Part shown: positions 54,873-61,282 of the stretch, piece by piece | How positions within the stretch are numbered: the first letter of the stretch is position 1 | How the letters are laid out: every line of letters begins with the position of its first letter | Assembly (NCBI GenBank): GCA_964629575.1 | Contig: CAZVUM010000027.1 | Span: forward strand, 1-61,282 | Direction of reading: 5' to 3' | Length of the DNA: 61,282 nucleotides | Source of the DNA: JAYPWI01 sp964629575 | Lineage (GTDB): Bacteria; Actinomycetota; Acidimicrobiia; Acidimicrobiales; Poriferisodalaceae | Program-made: the position numbers and the translations under genes | Notes under the pieces: model-generated | The model's database searches: none | Told to the model about the DNA's origin: nothing | The model's input: the letters and a program-made list of their open reading frames with translations, nothing else

Positions 54873-55348
54873 TGGAGGTCGAGGTGACAGTTCGCTGCAC
54901 CGTCAACGGCGCCGCGAGAGAGCTCGAGGTCAACCCGAGTGCTCCACTGCTCAACACGCTCCGAGAGGACCTCTACCTCACGGGCACCAAAGTGGGTTGT
55001 GAGGAAGGCGAATGCGGCGCCTGCACCGTGCTGATCGACGGCCAGCCCGTCGATTCATGTATCTATCCGACCGGCGCGGTCGAGGGGCGTGAGGTGCGAA
55101 CGGTCGAAGGCCTCTCCGGCCCAGATGCGCCGCTCGGTCTCCTGCAGCAGGCCTTTCTCGACAACGGCGCTGTGCAGTGCGGCTTCTGCACGCCGGGCCT
55201 TTTGATGACGCTGACGGCGCTGCTCGAGGTCGATCCCCAACCCGCGCCCGACGTGATCCGCCGAGCACTCGACGGAAACATCTGTCGCTGCACCGGGTAT
55301 CAGCAGGTCATCGAGGCGGTTGTGGCCGCGGCAGGAAGTGCCCGATGA
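54872..55348 (+). CDS. Molybdenum hydroxylase 2Fe-2S (small) subunit
   Basis: 158 residues. A plant-type 2Fe-2S site (GCEEGECGACTVL, with the fourth Cys in VDSCIYP) is followed by the helical second 2Fe-2S domain (QCGFCTPG and ICRCTGYQ). All eight cluster cysteines are present. It relays electrons from the Mo site to FAD. ATG 54872 overlaps the upstream stop; an ATG at 54854 would add six residues. Its own stop overlaps the large-subunit start (ATGA). Confidence 0.93.
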   Translation: MEVEVTVRCTVNGAARELEVNPSAPLLNTLREDLYLTGTKVGCEEGECGACTVLIDGQPVDSCIYPTGAVEGREVRTVEGLSGPDAPLGLLQQAFLDNGAVQCGFCTPGLLMTLTALLEVDPQPAPDVIRRALDGNICRCTGYQQVIEAVVAAAGSAR

Positions 55349-57618
55349 CCGTCGGTTCCTCTGCAACACGGAGCGACGGCGAGGCCAAACTGCGCGGCGA
55401 TGCCCGGTTCGGCGTCGAGATCGAGGCACCGGGCATGCTGCACGCTCGCCTACTCCGCGCGTCTGTCGCCGCGGCGCAGATTCAATCGGTCGATACGTCA
55501 ACGGCGCGGGCGATGGCTGGTGTAGCCGACGTCATCACTGGCGCCGACGTTGCGAACGACCGGACGGGAGTACTGCTGAACGACATCCCCCTGTTCGCTC
55601 ACGACTATGTCTCCTACGAGGGTGAACCCATCGCAGCGGTGGTCGCCGACACCGCTGAGATCGCCGATCGTGCCGTGGCCGCGATCGACTTGCAGTTGTC
55701 TGAGCAGCCACCCATCGCGACACCCGCGCAGGCGCTCTCCCCCGACGCGCGCCTCGTGCATCCTGGATGCGACACGTTCACGACCACCGGCGCCGAGTGG
55801 GTCAGGTCGGGCAATGTGGTGGCCGAGGTGGCCAACACGGTCGACCTGGGCGATGCTTTCGAACGAGCGCACCTCGTTGTCGAGGACACCTACTCGACGC
55901 CCCGCCAGTACCAGGCGTACCTCGAACCCAAGATGGCGTTGGTCTCCTATGAAGCAGGTCGCTACACGGTCCAGGTGAGCCACCAGTTCCCGTTCCGGGT
56001 TCGGGATCGGCTGTCCCAGATTCTGGAGGTGCCGAAGTCGGCGGTGCGGGTCATCGGGCACCACATCGGCGGCGGGTTCGGCGCCAAACTCGACATCGGG
56101 CTCGAGGCCTACGCCTGCATCTTGGCCCGGCGCACGGGACGGCCCGTGAAGATGGTGAACACCGCAGCGGAGGAGATGCTCGCGGCCCCGTGTCGTGCCA
56201 ACGCCACGATCACCCTTCGCTCAGCGATCGCGGCCGATGGCCAGATCCTCGCCCAAGACGTCGACGTGGTCTTCGACAGCGGCGCCTACGCCAACAACGG
56301 ACCGGCGCTGTCCAGCATCCCGATGTTCGTCTACGGATCGATCTATCGAGCCACCGCTGTACGGGTGAGGACTCGCTGCGTGTACACCAACACGGCACCC
56401 ACCGGTGCCTTCCGAGGGGTCAATGGCCCGTATCTGGTGTTCGCCCTCGAGCGGCACATGGATCACATCGCCGACGAGCTCGGTCTCGACCGACGCCAGT
56501 ATCGGCTCGACTCGCTGGCCAACGATGGCGACCCCATGCTGAACAGCCAGCCCATGGCCGGCACGGCCATCCTGCGAGAGGCGTTCGACGAGGTCGAACG
56601 GATCGCGCCGTGGGCCGAGTGCGGTTCGGGCCAGCTGCGCGGTGTCGGCTTGGCCGCCACCGTGTGGCTCACCAATCCCATGCCCGCCCACGCCACGGTC
56701 AAACTCAACGAGGACGGCAGCCTGGGTGTGATCACCGCCGCCACCGACAGCGGCTCGGGCGCGGTAACCACCGGCGTCCGCCAGATCGCTGCGGAGGCTC
56801 TGGGAGTCGATGTCGAGCAGGTGATCGTCACCATGCCCGATACCGACATGGCCGGGTACGACGCCGGTTCTCAGGGGAGCCGCACCACCCACGTTGTCGG
56901 CCGCGCCGTACACGACGCCACGGCCGAAGTGCGCCAAGGCGTCGTCGAACGAGCCGCCCAGCTGCTCGAAGCCTCCGAGGACGACCTGGTCGTGAAGAAC
57001 GGGCAGGTCCATGTCGCCGGCGTGCCGGCGACCGCGGTCTCCTTGGCCCAGATCGCCAACACCGCGACCACAGCCGGTCAATCCATCTCCGCGACCGCCT
57101 CCTACGCAACGCCCTCGCCGCCCTACGATCCGGCCTGCGCGCCCGGCATGCTGTTCGCCGCGTGGCCAACCCCGACCTATCACGCCCACCTCGCCGAGGT
57201 CTCGGTCGATCCGGTCACCGGCCAGGTCACCGTGGATCGCTACGTGGTTGCCCAGGACGTCGGTCGAGCGATCAACCCCGACGCCATCCGAGGTCAGATC
57301 CAGGGTGGTGTCGCCCAGGGTCTCGGCTACGCCCTCTGGGAGCGACTCGACATCGACGAGGGCCGCTATCGGCAACGTTCGTTCGAGACACACGGACTCC
57401 CGCTGGCCTGTGATGTTCCCGCGGTCGAGTCCGTCCTGCTGGAGCCGGGCGAAGAGGCCGGCCCGTACGGAGCCAAGGGTGTGGCCGAGCCGCCGATCGT
57501 GCCGGTCGGCGCCGCCATCGCCAACGCCGTCGCCGATGCGGTGGGAGCGCCGATCGACCAACTGCCGATCACCCCAGAGGTGGTGCTCGACGCCCTCGAA
57601 CGGGGCCGGAACGGATGA
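55345..57618 (+). CDS. Molybdenum hydroxylase large (Mo-cofactor) subunit, xanthine dehydrogenase family
   Basis: 757 residues. GGGFGAK (near 241) and the GAFRG loop (354-358) match xanthine dehydrogenase-type enzymes. The CoxL AYRCSFR signature of true CO dehydrogenase is absent, so this is a heterocycle or aldehyde hydroxylase. The catalytic Glu is Glu715 in GAKGVAEPP. QDVGRAINPDAIRGQIQGGV is also typical. It hydroxylates a carbon next to ring nitrogen with water as oxygen source. The three subunits form one coupled operon with the hydantoinase gene. Confidence 0.9.
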   Translation: MTVGSSATRSDGEAKLRGDARFGVEIEAPGMLHARLLRASVAAAQIQSVDTSTARAMAGVADVITGADVANDRTGVLLNDIPLFAHDYVSYEGEPIAAVVADTAEIADRAVAAIDLQLSEQPPIATPAQALSPDARLVHPGCDTFTTTGAEWVRSGNVVAEVANTVDLGDAFERAHLVVEDTYSTPRQYQAYLEPKMALVSYEAGRYTVQVSHQFPFRVRDRLSQILEVPKSAVRVIGHHIGGGFGAKLDIGLEAYACILARRTGRPVKMVNTAAEEMLAAPCRANATITLRSAIAADGQILAQDVDVVFDSGAYANNGPALSSIPMFVYGSIYRATAVRVRTRCVYTNTAPTGAFRGVNGPYLVFALERHMDHIADELGLDRRQYRLDSLANDGDPMLNSQPMAGTAILREAFDEVERIAPWAECGSGQLRGVGLAATVWLTNPMPAHATVKLNEDGSLGVITAATDSGSGAVTTGVRQIAAEALGVDVEQVIVTMPDTDMAGYDAGSQGSRTTHVVGRAVHDATAEVRQGVVERAAQLLEASEDDLVVKNGQVHVAGVPATAVSLAQIANTATTAGQSISATASYATPSPPYDPACAPGMLFAAWPTPTYHAHLAEVSVDPVTGQVTVDRYVVAQDVGRAINPDAIRGQIQGGVAQGLGYALWERLDIDEGRYRQRSFETHGLPLACDVPAVESVLLEPGEEAGPYGAKGVAEPPIVPVGAAIANAVADAVGAPIDQLPITPEVVLDALERGRNG

Positions 57619-59171
57619 GAGTCGGCGTCGACGTCGGCGGTACCAACACCGACGCTGTAGCTCTCGACGGGAGCACGGTTCTGGCGTCGGACAAGCGGCC
57701 GACCACACGCGACATCACCACCGGCATTGTCGAGGCCGTGAGCGCCCTGACCACCTCCGGGCCACTCGCCGATCGGCCGGTCACCGCGGTCATGATCGGC
57801 ACCACCCACTTCACGAACGCCGTCGTCGAGGCTCGTCGGCTGGTACCGACGTGCGTGGTGCGCCTCGGGCTTCCAGCCACCAAGGCCATTCCGCCACTGC
57901 TCGAGTGGCCAGACCGGTTGCGGGCCGAGATCGGGCAGCACGTCTACCTGTGTCACGGCGGCCATGAGTTCGACGGACGTCCGATCAGCGAACTCGTGCC
58001 CGACGAACTTCGTCGAGCGGCCAACGATGCCGCCGAGAAGGGTGTGCGGTCGGTTGCCATCACCTCCGTGTTCTCACCGGTCGACAACGAACTGGAGGTG
58101 GAAGCCGCCGAGATCATGCGCTCCGAAGTGCCCCACCTCGACATCAGCCTGTCGCAGGAGATCGGACGCTTGGGACTCCTCGAGCGCGAGAACGCCACGA
58201 TCATGAACGCATGCCTGCGTCCCCTGGCAGAAACAACGATCGATGCGTACGCAGCTGCGTTGCTCGAGCTGGGTATCTCCTGCCCTCTTCACGTGAGCCA
58301 GAACGACGGCACACTGATGGGTGCCGAGGTCGCCCGCCGTTATCCGGTCGCCACGTTTGCGTCCGGCCCGACCAACTCCATCCGGGGCGCCGCGTTCTTG
58401 AGCGGACTGCCGGACGCGGTGGTTGTCGATGTCGGCGGCACCACCGCCGATATCGGGCTCCTCGTCGGGGGCTTCCCGCGGGAGGCATCGTCGGCGATCG
58501 AGATCGGTGGCGTGCGGACCAATTTCCGCATGCCCGACGTTCTCTCCATGGGCATCGGCGGCGGGAGCCGTGTGCGGGGCGAGCCCCCGCAAGTCACGGT
58601 CGGTCCGGACAGCGTCGGCTTCGAGCTCGACCGTCGAGCGCTCGTGTTCGGAGGGGCCGAGCTCACCGCCACCGACATCGCGGTGGCCGTGGGCCGAGCC
58701 GATGTCGGAGACGCGACCGCGGTACAGCAGCTCGACCGCGCGCTGGTGGCCAATGCGGTCGAGGCGATCGAGACCGGCATCGCCGAGGCGATCGAGGGCA
58801 TGAAAACCTCAGCCGAACCAGTCCCGGTCATCGTCGTCGGTGGCGGCGGCGTACTCCTCGGCGACACGATCGCCGGAGCCTCAGTCACCGTACGGCCACC
58901 ACACTTCGAGGTCGCCAACGCTGTTGGGGCCGCGATCGCCCAGGTCGGCGCCGAGACAGACGCCGTGTACGCCCTGGGCGATCGCAAGCGAGAGGACGCC
59001 GTCGCCGAGGCACGCGATGCCGCCGTCGATCGAGCGATCGAGGCCGGCGCCATTCCGGCAACGGTCGAGGTGATCGACGTCGAGGAGATCCCGCTCACGT
59101 ACCTCCCCTCGAACGCAATCAGGATCAGGGTCAAAGCGGTCGGCGACCTCCACCACGAACAGGACGTGTGA
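57615..59171 (+). CDS. Hydantoinase A/oxoprolinase family protein
   Basis: 518 residues. The N-terminal RVGVDVGGTNTDAVALDG and the mid-protein VVVDVGGTTADIGLLVGG are the two actin-like ATPase phosphate motifs, and FASGPTNSIRGA is the family signature. It overlaps the Mo subunit stop (ATGA). The partner HyuB gene is not visible. The family opens hydantoin-like or oxoproline-like rings with ATP. Following a hydroxylase for N-heterocycles, it probably cleaves the oxidised ring. Confidence 0.88.
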   Translation: MRVGVDVGGTNTDAVALDGSTVLASDKRPTTRDITTGIVEAVSALTTSGPLADRPVTAVMIGTTHFTNAVVEARRLVPTCVVRLGLPATKAIPPLLEWPDRLRAEIGQHVYLCHGGHEFDGRPISELVPDELRRAANDAAEKGVRSVAITSVFSPVDNELEVEAAEIMRSEVPHLDISLSQEIGRLGLLERENATIMNACLRPLAETTIDAYAAALLELGISCPLHVSQNDGTLMGAEVARRYPVATFASGPTNSIRGAAFLSGLPDAVVVDVGGTTADIGLLVGGFPREASSAIEIGGVRTNFRMPDVLSMGIGGGSRVRGEPPQVTVGPDSVGFELDRRALVFGGAELTATDIAVAVGRADVGDATAVQQLDRALVANAVEAIETGIAEAIEGMKTSAEPVPVIVVGGGGVLLGDTIAGASVTVRPPHFEVANAVGAAIAQVGAETDAVYALGDRKREDAVAEARDAAVDRAIEAGAIPATVEVIDVEEIPLTYLPSNAIRIRVKAVGDLHHEQDV

Positions 59172-59172
59172 C

Positions 59173-60162
59173 ATGACAGCTCACAAGCAGGTCGGGCTCG
59201 TGTTGGGCAGCGCGATCGCCCCCAACCATGTGCCGAGGTTGGCGGCGCTCGCCGAGGGGTCCGGGTTCGACGAGATTTGGCTGGCCGAGGACTTCTTCTT
59301 CACGGGCGGCATCTCCGGTGCCGCCCTGGCGCTGGGAGCAACCACCGATCTGAAGGTCGGTTTGGGAGTGGTCTCGGCCGTCGCTCGCCACCCCGCCCTC
59401 TTGGCGATGGAGATCTCGACGCTGACGAGCATCCACCGTGGTCGTCTCATCGCGGGAGTCGGGTTGGGCGTACCGGCCTGGGTCCGCCAGATGGATCTCC
59501 ACCCTCGATCGCCATTGACCGCGCTGCGCGAAACCGTGCAGCCGGTCCGCGAACTCCTTCAGGGCGAGACGGTGAACCAGGAGGGCGAAGTCTGGTCCTA
59601 CCGCGATATCACCCTCACCTACCCCGAGAGCGGCAGCCCCACACCCCTCTGGCTCGGTGTGATCGGCCCCAACATGTTGCGGCTGTCCGGCGAGATCGCC
59701 GACGGATCGATCTTGTCCGTGTCTGCCAGCCATGCCTACGTCCGCTGGGCCCGCGAGCGCATCGACGAAGGCCGGGCGCTGGCAGGCCGCAACGACCACC
59801 ACCCCGTCACCGTCTTCGCGCTGTATGCGGTGGATGCCGACGGAGATGCAGCTCGGGCCTCAGCCCGCAGCACCCTTGCGTTCTACCGCCAGAACGGCGC
59901 AAACGGCCTCACCGACGTCTACGGCATCTCAGACGAGGTGAACGACATGGTGGGCCGCGGTGGATACGACACGCTGGTGTCCGAGATGCCAGACCAGTGG
60001 GTGGAGGATCTCACGATTGCCGGCACGTCGGCGGAGTGCGCCGCCAAGATCAACGGGTTCTACGAGGCCGGCGCCGATTCGGTTGCTCTGTTCCCCGTGG
60101 CGACCGACCGCCTCGAGGAGGTCGTTCGTCTGACCGCGGACGAGGTGCTCCCGCTGGTCTGA
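59173..60162 (+). CDS. LLM class (F420/FMN-dependent) flavin oxidoreductase
   Basis: 329 residues, a luciferase-like TIM barrel. GFDEIWLAEDFFFTGG, DLKVGLGVVSAVARHPALLA and GRLIAGVGLGVPAW are typical N-terminal motifs; PLWLGVIGPNMLRLSGEIADG is the central strand. Actinobacterial members usually use F420. One base separates it from the hydantoinase stop, so it is in the same operon. A redox step in the same heterocycle pathway is likely. Confidence 0.88.
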   Translation: MTAHKQVGLVLGSAIAPNHVPRLAALAEGSGFDEIWLAEDFFFTGGISGAALALGATTDLKVGLGVVSAVARHPALLAMEISTLTSIHRGRLIAGVGLGVPAWVRQMDLHPRSPLTALRETVQPVRELLQGETVNQEGEVWSYRDITLTYPESGSPTPLWLGVIGPNMLRLSGEIADGSILSVSASHAYVRWARERIDEGRALAGRNDHHPVTVFALYAVDADGDAARASARSTLAFYRQNGANGLTDVYGISDEVNDMVGRGGYDTLVSEMPDQWVEDLTIAGTSAECAAKINGFYEAGADSVALFPVATDRLEEVVRLTADEVLPLV

Positions 60163-60192
60163 GCTCTCACCCTGCTGCGGTGCTGTCGCTCG

Positions 60193-61263
60193 CTAGACGG
60201 CTGCGGTGTAGTCGAGATCGAAACCGAAAGCCCGCGGCCCCACCACCGCGAGAGCTTCAGGTGTGACCAACAGATCGGGACATGGCAGAACGAGAACATC
60301 GGCCCGTACCCCGTATCGCAGCAGCTCCGTGGTGATCGGTTCGCCCGTGTCGGAGACCACGAGCGTGATCAGGTCAGGCACGGTCACGACCGGCCGCCCG
60401 TCTTCGAAGATCGCCAGGTTCTCATTCTGAAACTCGATACGAATCGACCGTCCACTGTCGTCGGCGAGTCCCTCGATCGTCATCTCGCCTCGAGCAAAGC
60501 CCTGCGCCGTCCGCCGGTGAACGTCGACCACTTTCCCGCGAAGAAAGCGCCGACCGCCCGCAACCTCGACGATCGCCGACGACGGGTCGGACTTGTCGAC
60601 CCGCGCCTGCAGGATCGCGAGGCCGATCGACTTGGCCAGCTCGAGCGTTCCCGGAATGATCGTTCGCCGGCACGTGGCTCCGTCCATCACACCCATGGCG
60701 AGACCGGTGTGACCACCCATCTCGATGGTGCTGGCGCGCGCCAGACGTTCGAGCCACATGGCATCGTTGAGATCGGCGAACACCACTGTGTTGCCCCGTT
60801 CGTCGGCGATGGCCGCAGGGGCCGGCGAGACGCCGTAGATCAGGTAGGTAATCATCTGGAGCTCGGGGAAGGCCCGCCCCATCCCGTCGCCGTTCACGAC
60901 CGGGATACCCATGCGGGCGGCCACGACCATGGGCACCATGGAGTTTCCGCCGCCCATCTCGAAGGGGGCCAGGGCGTCGAACCGGCGACCGAGATGGGTC
61001 TCGAGGGCCCGGCATGCGTCGGTCTCTTCGTCGCCCCCGGCGATCTTCTCGTAGCTGACGACGGGTGAGCCCATCCCGCCCACACCGACCAGCAGGGCGT
61101 CGTCGCTGAGCTCCTCGGGATCGATCACCGTGACGCGGGCGCCGTCGGCGAAGATCTGGCGGAGGCGCAGATATCCCAGATACGGGTTGCCGCCACCACC
61201 GGTCCCCAAGACCGCAGCGCCGAGAGCGATGGGCATGAGATCGGGTTCGGTGATCTCCCACAC
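60193..61263 (-). CDS. DUF917 family protein
   Basis: 356 residues from GTG 61263, with GGAGG 6 bp upstream. It opens PIALGAAVLGTGGGGNPYLG and has FEMGGGNSMVPMVVAARMG, VNGDGMGRAFPELQM and LPCPDLLVTPEALAVVGP, all typical of DUF917. This family often accompanies hydantoinases and may act on the same substrates. Here it faces the operon tail-to-tail, with 30 bp between stops. Its catalytic role is not known. Confidence 0.88.
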   Translation of the reverse strand: MWEITEPDLMPIALGAAVLGTGGGGNPYLGYLRLRQIFADGARVTVIDPEELSDDALLVGVGGMGSPVVSYEKIAGGDEETDACRALETHLGRRFDALAPFEMGGGNSMVPMVVAARMGIPVVNGDGMGRAFPELQMITYLIYGVSPAPAAIADERGNTVVFADLNDAMWLERLARASTIEMGGHTGLAMGVMDGATCRRTIIPGTLELAKSIGLAILQARVDKSDPSSAIVEVAGGRRFLRGKVVDVHRRTAQGFARGEMTIEGLADDSGRSIRIEFQNENLAIFEDGRPVVTVPDLITLVVSDTGEPITTELLRYGVRADVLVLPCPDLLVTPEALAVVGPRAFGFDLDYTAAV

Positions 61264-61282
61264 GGGCTGCCTCCACGTCCGA

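Noticed and set aside
55345..57618. Aerobic CO dehydrogenase large subunit
   Set aside because: The AYRCSFR active-site loop is missing; the loop reads GAFRG as in xanthine dehydrogenase-type enzymes.

Overview
The window is a high-GC chromosome segment whose content points to an actinobacterium, probably class Acidimicrobiia (inference). The signs are a very high GC content, GTG starts, a CarD-family regulator, mycothiol-enzyme-like and LLM-flavin families, DUF6777, large acyl-CoA catabolic sets, and a YYLLGSDGGVFAFD-type repeat domain common in that class. Three runs of exactly 100 N mark scaffold joins, so this is a draft or metagenome-derived assembly. Five sites look like a single missing G, mostly in G runs, so indel errors are possible. 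No rRNA, tRNA, insertion sequence or CRISPR array was seen.

Layout. 1-1.6 kb: divergent zinc/manganese ABC transporter genes around a Fur/Zur-like box. 1.6-8.9 kb: secreted hydrolase, acyltransferase-3, M15-like peptidase, PhyH oxygenase, group D flavin monooxygenase, frameshifted YihY. 8.9-12.2 kb: polar amino acid ABC transporter operon ending in a GNAT gene. 12.4-14 kb: small zinc-ribbon protein, CarD-like protein, SCO6745-like protein. 14.1-24.7 kb: a six-gene minus-strand operon whose first five genes all overlap by 4 bp. It encodes two SH3-like membrane or proline-rich proteins, a polytopic protein with a cupredoxin-like tail, a giant RPDG-repeat membrane protein, a DUF6777 plus discoidin-like surface protein, and a MalT/BTAD-type ATPase regulator. 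I know of no description of this system. 24.8-28.3 kb: SWIM zinc-finger and SNF2 helicase pair. 28.3-31 kb: truncated galK, MarR, a small protein, and a cyclopropane-fatty-acid-synthase-like methyltransferase.

31.1-47.7 kb is a catabolic island. It holds three D-aminoacylase-type amidohydrolases, an amidohydrolase-2 protein, an acyl-CoA ligase, an enoyl-CoA hydratase, two acyl-CoA dehydrogenases, a tandem-fused CaiB CoA-transferase and two TetR regulators. It also holds a GrdB-like selenoprotein with an in-frame UGA followed by a SECIS-like hairpin. Ahead of the enoyl-CoA hydratase is a 59-bp tandem repeat in which each unit is a 20-residue mini-ORF overlapping the next by GTGA. 47.8-49 kb holds the decayed or mis-sequenced 3' part of a metallophosphoesterase gene.

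49.1-53.9 kb: PQQ-type sugar dehydrogenase, TauD-like dioxygenase, maleylpyruvate-isomerase-like protein and a VOC protein. 54-61.3 kb: a tightly coupled molybdenum hydroxylase (FAD, 2Fe-2S and Mo subunits), then a hydantoinase A-like protein and an LLM flavin oxidoreductase, with a convergent DUF917 gene. Together these look like oxidation and ring opening of an N-heterocyclic substrate.
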